Assembly (NCBI GenBank): GCA_027563935.2
Contig: CM050453.2
Location: 89,006,665 to 89,070,664 of the forward strand
Source: Costus lasius
Lineage: Eukaryota > Streptophyta > Magnoliopsida > Zingiberales > Costaceae
DNA: 64,000 nucleotides
Direction of reading: 5' to 3'
Made by a program: the position numbers and the translations under genes. Shown here one piece after another: positions 1 through 12,395 of the stretch; position 1 is the stretch's first letter, and every line of letters starts with the position of its first letter. Under the pieces are notes generated by a model that worked only from the letters and a program-made list of their open reading frames with translations, made no database searches and was not told the origin of the DNA.

Positions 1-1560
1 TTTAACAAGGTACAATCAGGTGTGAGATCCTTCTCATAGAAACAATCACTTCAGTGTAACTCTGAATCAATGATTTTGTACCCTCCAAATTGCTTACTGT
101 TTGACTGAAGTTCATTTTAGATACTATCTTCGGCAATGACAATTCACATCAAAAATACAAGTATTAAGGCGTTTATTATTTTATAACCCCTAGTTGCAGC
201 TTTTTTTTTGGTAATTTAATCCCCTGTATAGAGGTTAATTTTGAAGGTTCTCATGTAATATTGTTTGGATATCTTGCCTATCCAACTTCTGTTGTTGATC
301 ATGAGTTGCTTCATTGTAGGCATTTGCACTTGTTAGCAATCAGCTTACTTTAGGATTGTAAGGTTTGTATACTGAACAGATGCATGTGATGAAGACAATT
401 TTCTTCAACGCTTGTAGTCCTCAATTTTTGGTAAAGTTTATTCTCATTGCAGTGTGCTTTGCTTGCAAGGAATACTACTTATTTATATTTTGCTTAGGCA
501 GGAGGAGCATGCTGCTCCAAAGTAAACTATTTTGTAGCTAGTATACTCACTTTCTTAAGTTGTTATTGTTTTGTTTGAGGAAAATAATACTATGTACTTA
601 TCTGCAAAATCTATCAGATCTTGAGTCTGCATAAGAATTATAATTTTATTTCTAGTTTTTGATAAATGATTAGGATGGTTCTTTGTAGTTGGGCTCTAGT
701 GTGTTGCTTTTCGGCCTTCTACTTAGATTCCAAATCCTTCTGGAACTAATTGCACTCCAAATATTTGTGTCAAAGAAAAGGTCTCTTCGAGGGTTAATAT
801 GGTGAGAGATTCGTCATCTCTTGTCATATTGCAAATTTACCATTTACTTTACGGATAAGATGGATATGTTTTATAAAATTTATTGCAATGTTAAGTAGTA
901 GAAGTATAACCAGGCATATTCATTATAAGAATTTGGTCTGTAACTCAAGTTTAGAGCTGTAGTTGGGTTAGGAATATGACAAAAGAATCAACATCTTTTA
1001 AGGACTAGAAACCACACTCTATATAAGATTAAATGAATAATCTCGTGTCATGAGTGAAAGGTTTGTCAATCAAAATACTAATCACATAGGTTACAATCAC
1101 GTGTTACCAGTGTTGCTGCTACAATTGGTGATTACTATTTGACATATATACATAAGGAGCTTTGTATGGTCTCTAGTTACACAGTCCAATTGGTTTGGAG
1201 ACATTTTATGAGGCCACCAGAGCAATGCATGACGGTGCTAAGCTTGGAGGTGCATAATCTTTTACATTTATGTAATAACTTGTTTAATGACACCACGAAA
1301 TTAGTTCTCATGATATTTGTTACTTACGCAATGACATTGAACTTGTTTAGAAAATTTGTTTGATATGTAATTTATAAAAGTTAATTATATGTGCAACTTT
1401 GTTTCTAAACTTAATTATAAGTTATATGACCATCTCTGTTTCTAAAACTTAATTACAAATTTATAAAATTAAAAACATTATTACTCTGGTACTTTGACCG
1501 CACAACAGCTTGTCAAACACCTCCATTTGGAGCAACAAAAGTAATCAAAAGAGAAGATTT
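1..1560. other. unassigned flank, no gene recognised
   Basis: AT-rich sequence without a long open frame. Around 1196-1251 on the plus strand a short open stretch (reading TFYEATRAMHDGAKLG) ends at a GT in a donor-like context and could be an internal exon of an unrecognised plus-strand gene, but I could not identify a protein family or partner exons. The remaining exons of the minus-strand FLX-like gene at 1575 were looked for here and not found, so they may lie to the left of the window. Confidence 0.3.
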
Positions 1561-1574
1561 TTTAGCAGCAGTAC

Positions 1575-2273
1575 CTCGCTCGTTGAACTTCCTGCTTGGT
1601 TGCTTCAATTTCAGCTTTAATAGCAGGCCCTTGTTGCAAATCCGTCGTTGCACGTGATAAATCCTGCGTAAGAACCTCAGTCTGACCTGTCAGCTCCTGC
1701 TTCACCGCATTAAGCTTCTGTATGTCCCCGCGAACTTGTACAAGCTCGCCCCTCATAGCCTCCACAGCCCTCAACTCTGCTTCCAGCTTCAGCGAGTTCT
1801 CGTAAGCCTATCCAATTCAAAGCAAACTCAGATACAAGTAAATGAAAGTTATTTGATCCGGAATTGAGAAAAAAAAAAGATAAAAGAGATATAATTGATC
1901 TTGCCTCACGAATCTGTACTTCCTTGTCGGCTTGAATCGAGGCGACGGCATGGGACATGCGGCCAATCTCGTGCTGGGCAGCATCAAGTTCCTGCTTGAG
2001 CGCCACGTGGGTGGCAGCGAGGCGCTGGTTATCGGCAAGGATAACCTGGATCTCTTGGTGTTGGGCGGCAAGGTGCTCCTCAATGACGGCCGGGTGAAGG
2101 GGGCGGCCTCCGCGAAGGCCAAAAGGGGGGCCCTCCCTCATCTCCTCGAGGAGAGCCGCCGGGTGGATCGGTCCATGCCCGCGGCCGCCGAAGGTCGGAG
2201 GCGGGCCATCGTGGAGAGACAGCGGCGGCTGGCCCTTCATGCCGTGCGGCGGCATCCGGCTTCTCCCCGACAT
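1575..2273 (-). CDS. FLX-like leucine-zipper protein, 5' part (two exons seen)
   Basis: Exon 1 runs 2273 to 1905 and starts MSGRSRMPPHGMKG. Exon 2 runs 1807 to 1575. The product has a proline/glycine-rich N-terminus (residues 1-60) and then heptad-rich coiled coil: HPAVIEEHLAAQHQEI, LKQELDAAQHEIGRM, and in exon 2 ELVQVRGDIQKLNAVKQEL. This order is typical of the plant FLX (FLOWERING LOCUS C EXPRESSOR) / FLX-like family. In Arabidopsis FLX is a scaffold in the FRIGIDA complex that promotes FLC transcription; most FLX-like paralogues are less well understood. The splice joins ...QIRE to AYENSLKLEAELRAVEAM, as expected for the family. The intron between them has a GC donor. Exon 2 ends at a normal AG/GTAC donor at 1575, so the C-terminal half is missing from this view. 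Family assignment is firm; the exact paralogue is not. Confidence 0.82.
1808..1904 (-). other. GC-AG intron of the FLX-like gene
   Basis: In gene sense, exon 1 ends CGTGAG and the intron begins GCAAGATC and ends GGATAG. Using the nearby GT instead would shift exon 2 out of the conserved coiled-coil frame, so the GC donor is the one that preserves the protein. Confidence 0.7.
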
Positions 2274-2643
2274 GAGCGACGAAGCCCTAACTTGAGCTAC
2301 GGAGCTGGGAGGGTTTTAGGAGACGGAAGGCAGTCAGAGAAACGTCGGGGAGAACCCGTGCACTCAAGAATAATGTCTCGGCCAAATTTGTGTCCCATAC
2401 ACGCCGGTGACGAGTAATAAATTATTTGATTTGTATAAATATATTTTGTACTATCTGATTGACATATTCAGCACAGTACTCAACTATTAAATTTTAGATA
2501 TTGATAATAAAATTTCAAATTTTATTTCGAAACTTTCCCAGAATCAAAATAAATTAAATTAAAATTTATATAATTTTTAGAATAAAATATAATATTAACT
2601 ATTCAGTGAAAAAAAACTAAATAAAAATCTATGGTTCCTAAAC

Positions 2644-2646
<3 letters not shown>

Positions 2647-2688
<42 letters not shown>

Positions 2689-2689
2689 C
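2647..2689. repeat. (TA)n microsatellite
   Basis: An uninterrupted run of about 20 TA dinucleotides in the AT-rich upstream region of the FLX-like gene. Confidence 0.95.
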
Positions 2690-2941
2690 ATTTAAAATTC
2701 ACAAAATATATAATTTAACTATAAAATAAATAAAAATATAATTAAATAAATAATGTTTTGGGAGTTTAGAAATTTTTTTAATTAATATTTAACTACCGGT
2801 ATTTGTATCATAATCTATAACAAAAGTTTAATACCAATAATAAAGTACTAAAATATCAAATATTAAAAATTTTGATACGATATTTTTATAATAATATTAT
2901 TTCCTCATCTCGCCCAAGGAGAGCCTCAAAAGGTTGTAACC

Positions 2942-3310
2942 GGTGGCGGATCCACATGGGCACTAGTGTGGAATATATTATTATATAAAATTTGCCCCCA
3001 CTAAATATCTATATATGTCCCCTTTGAATAAAAATTTACTTGATTCTTATTGGACTATGGCTGTGGGCCAGCCATATAAATTTACTAACCTACAATTAGT
3101 CTACTAATCCCAAAAATTCTGATAATTTTTTAGCACGTTCCACACGCTAACTCGCTACGATATTTTCTGAAAAAAAGGGTTCACATTCTTCATAGATTCA
3201 AGCCTTCAATGTAGAAATGAAAAATTTTCTGTCAGATGACAATCAAAAATTTTATTTTATCTACTTATTATATTGCCCCCACTTGGCTTCGAGTCCTGGA
3301 TCCGACGCTA
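2942..3310. mobile_element. hAT-type MITE, about 370 bp
   Basis: The ends are imperfect inverted repeats: the left end reads GGTGGCGGATCCAC and the reverse complement of the right end reads TAGCGTCGGATCCAG. The element is bracketed by the exact 8-bp direct repeat GTTGTAAC (2934-2941 and 3311-3318). An 8-bp target duplication and GGCGGATCC-type termini are characteristic of hAT elements. There is no coding capacity, so it is non-autonomous. The exact end may shift by one base because the repeat and the terminus overlap. Confidence 0.75.
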
Positions 3311-3318
3311 GTTGTAAC

Positions 3319-4690
3319 TAATTAAAGTCCTATTACATAAATAAATAAATAATTAATTTTACAAATAAAAAAAATTAAAAATATATGCCCTTTGTATTAT
3401 TTAGCTTTATAGATCTAGACATAAATTAGAAGATGTAAATATTTTATTAGATAAATATTATAAAAACATGCAACTTAAAAAAGTTGAAAAATATATGTAT
3501 ATGTTCATAAATTTAATATGGGTATCAAATAACTACAATACCCCAACCCCCCCCCCCCCCCAAAGTAATAATTTAATATTTTTATTTAGAAAAAAATCAT
3601 ACAAAAGATCAAAATAATAAATTTAATATTTTATATTGCATTGGAGAACACAAGGAAAATCTTATCATGTGGTTTTCACATGACACATAATCTACTAACT
3701 TTTTCGGTATCTATATGAGTATTAGAGTCTTGTTTTAGTGCGGATGTAGTGTGTTGGATGGAAAAAGAAGTTTTATAAATGAATAAAGTGTCTTAAAGAT
3801 TGGTTAGACGTTAGAGACAATCTTAAAGACAAGATAGGTCATTTGATGATTTGCAAATTTTAAAGTACTACTAGAAGTAATTATCTATAAAGGTTAGTTT
3901 TAAAAATAAAATTATGTAGACCTAATCCTTCTATAATATTATGGATGGTAAATAGGTAGCCTATAATGGATTTGGTCTAAAATAAAAAAATAAAAATATT
4001 ATTTAAAAACTTATGCATTATTATTATTTTATATAATTTATTTTTTATTTTTTTTCTTGATTTTGTCCTTTTATTTCTTTTTTCCTTTTTTTCATTTTTC
4101 CTTATTTTCCTTATTTTTATGTTCCCAACTTGTCCCTTTCCCTTGATTTTTCCCCACTCCCTTCTTTTTTTTTTTTTCCTTTTTTACTTTTTTTTAATGA
4201 TTTTCTTTGTTTTTTTTTTCTTTTTTATTTTCCTGTTTTAAAATAATTTTTATTTTTATTTTGAAACTGTAAGTGTGCTCGAGCCAACCCGGTACTACCG
4301 GTTAGCCACCTCTTTTGTTGACTCGGATATGCTCCAGAAAGCATGTGATTAATGCTTGTTAAATTCTACTGTAGAGATTCATTTTCGAACACCTCAACTA
4401 AGATTCTCAAGCAAAATTATTAATATTTTATTTTAGGAAAATCATATTTTTACTTAGTAATATACATGTGTGCCGAAGAATATAATAATGTTATTAATTG
4501 TTTATATATATTGTTAAATTAATTTATTAAATGGAGGAGATTCAGTGCACACCTTTTTAGGATACGAAAAAAAAAGAATACTAAAACAAAATCATGCAGA
4601 TTCTGTTTATAGATAAAATGTTGTAAACGTAGATTCAAATACACAGATCCTAAAATATTTATATACCACTATTAGCATTTATATTTCTAA
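3319..4690. other. AT-rich intergenic sequence with homopolymer tracts
   Basis: No gene recognised. It holds a poly-C run (about 3547-3561) and a long T-rich pyrimidine tract on the plus strand (about 4020-4260). Both look like simple-sequence expansions. Confidence 0.6.
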
Positions 4691-4701
4691 TGATAATTAT
4701 T

Positions 4702-6159
4702 GTTAGGCCCAGGCGCTGGGCTGATCCCAGGCCCTAGCCTAACTGTACAGCCTAAGCCTAACTGTACAGCCTAAGCCCAAATCTCATTCCAGGTGAATGT
4801 ATCGGGTTAGCGGGCTAGCGGGTCGGATCTGGCTGGGCGAAGTTCCACTTGGGGCTAGCTGGGAAAACGCGAGAGTCGTGTTAGGCCTATGGCGCCCTCT
4901 CTTATGCATCTACGCGATGCGCACATTGCGAGCGGCAGTGGCGCGGCTCCTTCTCCCCCATTTTCTCCTCTGCCATCGAGCGGCTTCCTGGCGGACGAGG
5001 TCTCCGGTGGCGGCGACGGCTCTTGCGACTTCCCAGTGGGTTGGGTGCGGTGGTACGGGACATAGTGGGGCAACAGGGCGGCGTTCCCTCTTCTTCTTCC
5101 TCTTCGGCATCGCCGATGGTGGATCTGGCGGCAAACGTCCATCGAGGTATGTCCTAGCGTCCTCCCGCTCCGACTCCATCCGGTGAATGGTTTTTCGTCA
5201 GCGAGGTGTTTGCCGACTGCTTCTTCGCCCTTCGCCGCATTTCCCTCCTCTCCTTCTCGGGTGAGGATGAGGACATCCGGTGAGCTGGAGCTTCGGTTCC
5301 TCTCACTGGTGACGTCCGACGAACTCTTCGCCGGCGTCTCCTGTGGTTCCGGCTTTGTCCGGTGAAGAAGGGGTGCGGCTCCCTTCTTGGCTGGCATCCG
5401 GCGAACGTGCAACGTTTGCCGACACCTCGTTTGTTTCCGGTGCATTCGGGCTCGACCGGACGGTGCTCCAGCAAGCCTTTGGCTGTCGATTTTTCTACCT
5501 CGATTTTCGTGTGTGTGCCTCTTGCAGGTTCCGGGCGCGATTCCCTTTCCCGGCCGGTGATCTCCCCGCTGTGACTGTACGCACTTTGCGCTCCCGACCG
5601 AGTTGTCCTTCCCGGTCGGCAACTCTTTGCCTCTCTACGCGCTCCGGTCATGTGCATCGGCCTTGTGTGATGTTGCCCGACGCTTGCCGGATTGTTTGTG
5701 CCAGAAGTATGTGAGACGTTCCTTTCAGGCGATTAGGTAAGTCCGACCGCTTTGCGTGCGGTCTGGTCGGAGTTAGGGCGTGTACCCGGTGTCCTGTGTG
5801 ACGTCGTCTATTGTGCGTGTGTGCGCCATCACTTGTGTGCAGTTTTGTTACTTTTCCAGTGTACCAAACTCGTACGCGCACTGCACCGACGTCGAGTCTC
5901 GGTTGATGTTCTCAAGTGGACTTTGGAGTTGCATCGTGCAGTGGTCCTCAATAGGCGCGTGGCGGTCAATGACTCATCGAGGCGAGTAGCCAGGCGGCCG
6001 CATTGGATAGGCCGAGGAGTACGTTGGGGATGTGCTCCTGCCGGTCACGCCTAAATCAACAGTTCGACCGCTTAGCCCTTGCGTGAGCGTGCTTGGGTGC
6101 AAGTTAAGTGTTGACTTACTTATAAATTGTTAAAATTTTTATTAGCCTAATTCTGGGCG
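4702..6159. mobile_element. GC-rich insertion flanked by 11-bp direct repeat (Pack-MULE candidate)
   Basis: A CpG-rich block of about 1.46 kb sits in AT-rich DNA with abrupt base-composition edges. It is bracketed by the exact 11-bp direct repeat TGATAATTATT (4691-4701 and 6160-6170). The ends are only loosely inverted (GTTAGGCCCAGGCG at left; CGCCCAGAATTAGGC as reverse complement at right). A 20-bp tandem subterminal repeat containing CCTAACTGTACAGCC lies near 4736-4774. Mutator-like elements make 8-11 bp duplications and GC-rich Pack-MULEs are common in monocots, so that is the leading idea. Overlapping open frames on both strands reflect high GC with few stops and match no family I know. 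Weak terminal inverted repeats are the main argument against. Confidence 0.45.
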
Positions 6160-6170
6160 TGATAATTATT

Positions 6171-6747
6171 ATCTACCCTTAATTTTTCATGACACTAACT
6201 TTAGAGCTAATTCTTTTATTTTTAAGATAATGTTTATAAGTATCTATATTTGTATGAATTGATAAATTTTAAATCTAACGTATAGATTTTTTACTTAATA
6301 GTACAATACGACATTTTAATTAGTTGAATTTAAAAGTAATATATCCGAACAACATGACAAAGTGAATTTTCAGACAACACAAGCTGCATTAGTATTACCA
6401 AACAAAACCTTAATAAACATTAAACATAGGAAATTATTTAGAAAATACTTAATAAAGAAGGATTTCTAGTTATATGGTCCACAATATTTCCTACATGAAG
6501 TCCAAACCTCTTCTGCCTCAACCGACCGATACCAGGTGCAAACCAGTTGTATAACCACTCATCATATTTGTATTATATATATATATAATAAGGATATATT
6601 TTGATTAGGAAATTTGATACGTACAATAATATAATGTGAACACATCTAGCGTGAATTGTTACTTACATAATCAACAGTGTAAATGCTTAGTTGACTACGA
6701 TTTCATACATCAATGTGTATAGATTTAAGGCATTAGTATGTAAAGCA
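6171..6747. other. AT-rich 3' flank of the monooxygenase gene
   Basis: No gene seen. It probably includes the 3' UTR and polyadenylation region of the minus-strand gene ending at 6748. Confidence 0.5.
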
Positions 6748-9700
6748 CTAAGTAGAATCAACAGCCAAGCCAACACCCTCGAAGTAAGGCATACTTCTTT
6801 GTTGGAGCTGTAGGCATTCCTTCGGAGTGGCTGTCATGGGGTCGAAAGTCTTTTGATTATCGAGAACCAGACCTTGTTTCGTTCGTCCCAACTTCCGTGC
6901 ATGCAATACTTGCTTTGAAACCACTGGAATTCGGATTGCCTGGAACTCTTGTAAAGCCAAACTTAAGTTCTCCAGCCCCCTCTTTTCCAGGCAATAACCC
7001 AAGGTTCCTGCATCTTGAATTGACATATTAGTGCTTCTCAAGCCATGAGGAGTTGTTGGATGGGCTGCATCTCCAACTAACACTACGTTGTCCCAGAATA
7101 GCTGGGGCAGAGGGTCACTGTCATATATAATATTGATGAAAGGTTCACTAGTTTCTTTCATCAGTCTGGCAAGTTCAGGAATCCAGACCTTTTCTGCTTC
7201 TTCATGCATTTTCTCGATCATTTGATTGCTTACTTTCATGGTAACTGATCTTCCCTGAAAGGATCTTAAGATAGTCTGAGAAACACATCATAATGTTTGA
7301 GTAATGTAATTTGACTTTGTTGACTTCATAACTGTATATTCCCAAGGAAGATTGTGAAGCTAATTAACAGAGAAATTTTAATGCCTACAAAAATTGCTTA
7401 TTTGCATGTGGTAGAATATGGAAACTGTTACCGTTACCATCAATTTTGAAGCAAGAGGTACTTTGTTTTAGTTGTATATTGACATCCAAGTCATGCATGT
7501 TAAAGGATACTAAGGTGAAAATACTTAGACCAACCGTACGTTACCTCGTGTTCAGGCTCTGCAGCATTTATGTACCAAAGCCAATTCAGTCTCTGGTTTT
7601 TCAGTTCATAGAGCACACAGTGAGTTCCACTCGCTAGATCAAAATATAAGCAATCACCCAAATCTGGATAAGCTTGACGGATACCGACAATGGTGTCGGA
7701 ATTTTCTTTGCCTGAAAAATCAAAAACCCCTCTCCATGCATAGTAGCCTGCATACCTGCGATGATTACAACAAAACTAGACCATAGATCCATGGAACATT
7801 CTGCTTCCTTATAAATTTATTTAAAGCAAGTAATTCAATTGCACAAGTAGTTGACTGCAGATAAGATTGCAGAAGAAAGAACAGCAGTCAAGTTTGGCAA
7901 GATTCCATGTGAATTAAAAAAAAAAGATTCCAAGAGGCATCTCCTCCTTCAGCTTATTGCTTGGCAATGAGTTGGCCTCAGGTGCCTTTGCCTAATGAGA
8001 GTATGGAGACCTGGAGGAGAGTGACCATGCACTGGAACAATTGGGCAAGGAACTTGGTATGACAGTTTCGAGGGCCCTCAGGAAGGATAAAGGCAAAGGA
8101 CGCCTTGAACACTAACAACGAAAGGCCCATAGGATGTCAAGGCACTAATCTAATATAGATCAATAATGTGATTGTTCATACCTAACCAAAGTCAATCTTG
8201 TTCATTGTCTTCATTGGATCCAAGCTTGCCAAAGGGGACACTACAAGTTTGTCAAGCGCTTTGTTGCGCTTGCAAAAAGAGGAAGGTTGGAGGATTCCAG
8301 GCACCTCCTTTGACACTCAAGTTAGGTAGAGGATCTCCATATGGTGAGCAAAAACTAATATAATATCAACAAGAAGGGAAAACTAGTGTTCGTGTGTGTA
8401 TGTTAGTCTACCTTAGGAGTGGTGTGTCCATACTTCTTAAATGCTAATGGGATGTTTATAACAACTTTCCTAACTGTAATTTGGGCGGGTGGTCCGCACT
8501 ATAAATTGTTAGACTGATATTGTGTCAACTCGTGGGCAATATGGGCTTGCATTCGGCATTTTCCAACTGGACTCAACCAATAGGTGCCTCCCAAGTGGTG
8601 CCAGCTCAAGATAGAGGGTACATAGCTTTATCACATCTTGGCTCTCAAGTTTAGGCCACCTTAAAGATGATTTGGCCTCGAGATATCTTGGTCTAGGGAT
8701 GTCTTGATCTCAAGACGGCTTAGCCCCACAAGCTAGAACGTTGAGAGTGGAACTACAAGGAGCCCAATGGGGCAACTATGCCACTAGTCTCCAAATAGTT
8801 CCTACATAATATGAGGTACCACATTTTTTTCTAAATAAAAATATGCTATTTCCCCTACTAAACTATGAAAATATTTAAGGTTATAATGTAAACCCAAAAA
8901 ATCTATGATGCATCGATGTGTTTTGGTGATTTGACTCCAGCAACAAGTGCTTAATAGTCTTAGGCTTTGCTACTCGGGTATTGGCATTCTTTACCTAAAT
9001 CATTTTGTATCATTATTTTTGAAACATAAACATTAGAAGGCCAATTTAAATCCCTCTCTCTCAAAATAGAAAGATTCTTAAGCTCATACTCCTAAGAAAT
9101 GATGCATGAATATATTCAGATAGCTTATAAACAAGGAAACTTGACAGAAGCGACTAAGGAAATTTGATTGATCCTGTAAGCAGTAAAATGCCAACCTAAG
9201 TCTGTATGTGTATATAGATAGTTTTTGTTTCCCGACCTAAACCTCCAAAAAAATAAAAACAAATCTCCAGTGACAGATACTTTTTCCGTAATGAATTATT
9301 GTAACCAAAATTATTTACGTATCTAGAAATATATGATCTCACTAAGCAGGCATTAAATTGTTGATGGGAAAACGAACCTGGGAGAAAATAGAGTGAATTG
9401 ATGAAATAAAGGCTGGTAAGACACTCAAAATAGTTAAATAATTCTTTGCTTACATACCTTAATTGCAAGTCAGGAAAAAAATGATGACGGATGGAGGACA
9501 AGCACCCGTCGGCGGCGACAAGCAGAACACCACCAATCTCGATAACTTCATTAGAAAGAATAACTCTAGACTTAGTGACAACCGAAGACTTGTCGCTTGA
9601 TACCTCGAAGGACAGGAATTGGTGGCCCCAGAGGATAGTGCCCGGCGGCAGCGCATGAAACAATATGGAGTGGAGATCCGCCCAATGGGCAGCTCTGAAG

Positions 9701-10065
9701 TTGAAACCCTCGTCCCTCGTCAGAGTTCGACTGACCTTCCTCTCGCTATCCGTCACGCGATTCTGGATTCAAGTAAGATCAGCGCAGAATTGAGGAATTA
9801 AAAGGTGGTACAAGAGGCGGAGCGTTCGTGCGCTTACGAGATCAATAGAGAGGGGGAAGGTGGCATCGTGGACGAGGGAGTCGGAGATCCAGCGGCCGAG
9901 AAGACGCAGAGACTGGGGATCGAGGCCAAGGCCGGCGCCGCTTGGATTCCCGGACGGCGGAGCAGCGGACTTCTCGATGATGGTAGCTTGCCAGCCGGCG
10001 GAGATGAGGGCGTGAGCGCAGGACAACCCTGCGATGCTCCCTCCCACCACCACGGCGTGTGGCAT
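6748..10065 (-). CDS. FAD-dependent monooxygenase / FAD-binding oxidoreductase, four exons
   Basis: Exons in gene order are 10065-9838, 9762-9458, 7755-7545 and 7254-6748. All junctions are GT-AG and keep frame, giving 416 residues, a normal length for this plant family. Residues 1-30 form the Rossmann FAD site (PHAVVVGGSIAGLSCAHAL, a GxGxxG variant, followed by an acidic IIEK). A middle ADGCLSSIR motif matches the DG motif of class A flavoprotein hydroxylases. VLVGDAAHPTTPHGLRSTN near residue 290 is the second FAD ribityl-binding GD motif, followed by SIQDA. These belong to the PHBH/UbiH-like fold. The substrate is unknown. An in-frame upstream ATG at 10158 would add 31 residues with no family similarity, so I start at 10065. 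The gene looks intact, with no stops or frameshifts. No clear transit peptide is visible. Confidence 0.88.
7756..9457 (-). other. long intron 2 of the monooxygenase gene (1.7 kb)
   Basis: Bounded by donor AAG/GTATGT at 9458/9457 and acceptor CGCAG/G at 7756/7755. The interior carries no recognisable gene. It may hold an old transposon insertion, but no ends or duplications could be picked out. Confidence 0.6.
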
Positions 10066-10655
10066 TTTTGCTTCCGTCCACCCAGACGGCCAAAGACATT
10101 GCGTTAATCTTGAAGCCAGAGACCATGAGCCACAAAGAGGCAAAGAACTCACTATCATAATTCAAAAAGAAAAAAAATCAACAAGGTGTTGAGTGTTGGA
10201 GATAAAATTATCAGATTATAATAAATTAACAAAATTAAAAATAAATTAAAAGACATATGATATAGATAAATAGAAAAAGATCAAAATCTGTTCGCCCTCA
10301 AATAATTTTCATAGCTGTGTTGAATTATACTGTAATGATATTATATAAACTATTTGGTAAATAATTTTTTAACTACTATTATTTGTTGTCATAATTTAAA
10401 ACTGTCTGGTAAACTTTTTAGTGTTATTGCTATCAAATATAAAAATGACCAAACAGTATATATATATTATTTAAAAAATTAATAAACTCATTTTAGAATG
10501 ATATTATAAATAAATAATATTTCTAATAATTGCATTAAGAGAATTTTATAATCATATCAAAGTTTTAAATATAAAGTGAGTACTTGAATACATCCCCCAA
10601 AAAAAAAAAAGAACAATGTCTCTTTGACCCCTCATCTTTTTTGCTATTACATGCA
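10066..10655. other. monooxygenase 5' region and AT-rich spacer
   Basis: About 100 GC-rich bases upstream of the monooxygenase start probably hold its 5' UTR and promoter. From 10200 the sequence is AT-rich and may contain the left end of the Harbinger element, but no clean terminal repeat was found. Confidence 0.4.
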
Positions 10656-12054
10656 TCATTCATTCCTCATTTCCATCAAAGCATGAGCTATTTCATTTCG
10701 TAAATCATTCATCTCCCTTGAACCACTTGTTGATGGCCCCTCATTTACCTGATAGTTTACTCTGTCATTTAAAACATCTGCAGGAAAATAATTAGGATTG
10801 TCTTGTAACAAGGTAAATGCAGGATCGGTCTCAGATTGTCTCAGAAAATTATGTAAATCAATAGTCGCAATAACAATATCCCTCTACTTTTCAAATGAGA
10901 ATGATGGCATGTTTCGCAAGATTTTAAACCTTACTTTCAAAATACCAATACTACGCTCAATACAACCTCGAAGCGATGAATGAGCTCGGTTGAAGTGTTC
11001 TTGCATCCCTACCGGTGGTCCACCACGCTGAAAATCAGGAAGATGATATCGTGCTCCTCCCTTATATGGCGCGAGATATCCTTTCACTTGAGCATAACCA
11101 ACATCAACTAAATAATATTTGCCTGTAAGAATGTATTGCAACTAATATGTTAATCACATATTTATGACCAAAAGAATTATATTAAATTCAAGATATATAA
11201 GAGACAAATACAATTACTAGGTGGTGGTTTTCGGAAAATTCATATTTGGATGAGTGATGACATAATTCAATATACGTGAATCATGTGCAGTGCCTTCCCA
11301 TCGAGCAAGTGCAAAGGTGAATTTCATATCAAAACTACAAACCAACAACATATTTTGGGTTGACACTCATTTCCTCCCAATAAACTTTATTTGGTCTTTA
11401 GGTGAGACACATGCATGCACGTGTGTGCCATCTAATGCTCCAATGCAATCCTAATAAAAATATAAATAAGTTTATCAAATAATACTAATCAATAAATGTA
11501 CATAGCAACAATAGAATACAATATTTTTTATAGAGAATTTGAATCAAAATTTACCTTAAAGTAAGACATATATCGATTGTCGGTTAAGATCTCCGGAGGA
11601 ATGTCTTTAAATTCAGGATCAACAGGTTTTATCATATCTACGGCAAATCCTTCTTTCATTTTTTGTAAGACTTCAGCAAAGCATCTTCAAATAGTTTCAA
11701 GTGAATGTTGAAAACGTTTACTTGCATTCCTAAATGATGCATCCAATGCAACTATATAAACAAACAATGCTACTTTCTCAACTATGGACATTCTACGTGA
11801 TGATTCTAGTCCATATTTGTTTTACATCTCACCACAAAACCTTAAAAAGTCACTAGCTGACATTCTAAACATATTTATACATCTTCGTTCATGTCCGTTT
11901 AATATTTCATGTAGCCATTGTATACCCATCTGAAAACCTACGTAGCAAGGTTCTTTATGCAAATACTTAAGATAATATTAGCAAGGCAGACAACTGCAGT
12001 TGATACTTCTATCATAAAGTCTTCTTCATCCTCGATAATTGATTGAATATCCAT
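10656..12054 (-). pseudogene. PIF/Harbinger DDE transposase, decayed
   Basis: Reading right to left, pieces of a HARBI1-type (DDE_Tnp_4) nuclease appear in order. KEPCYVGFQMGIQWLHE marks the N-terminal region. CIGALDGTHVHACVSP carries the first catalytic Asp, KYYLVDVGYAQVKGYLAP the second, and RGCIERSIGILKVRFKIL the Glu. Two short introns are inferred (around 11459-11544 and 11121-11215). Damage includes a frameshift near the N-terminus, a TAA near 11823, a TGA near 11690 and a TAG just after FSFEK (about 10892). All three acidic residues survive but the gene cannot make a full protein. It sits in the same orientation as its Myb/SANT partner, as in other plant PIF elements. Confidence 0.8.
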
Positions 12055-12395
12055 ATCTATTGTAACAAAAGATAAATTATCAATCAAAAAGAATGGATTA
12101 AGGCACATATAACAGCAATCCAAATTATTTAAAAACATATATAAACCTCCAAAGTACATATAGAGCATCCACTAGATAACAAATATGGAGTAATTAAAAA
12201 CATCCTAAGTACATATAGAGCATCCAAAACATCTAAAATCATTAAATTAAAAACATAAAATATTCAAATGTGCTAAAGTCATTAGTACAATCCAAATTGT
12301 ATCCAAGCATCCATAAACAATACAATACTAAGAAAAGTGTCTTAAAGCATCCCAAAACATTCAAATTCATTATAAAAGTATATATAGAGCATCAA

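Noticed and set aside
1139..1363. 74-codon open frame as a gene
   Set aside because: No family resemblance and AT-rich composition; only a small part in another frame looks exon-like.
4797..5714. Several open frames of 70-255 codons on both strands
   Set aside because: All lie in the GC-rich island where stops are rare; they overlap in many frames, are arginine/proline-rich and match no family.
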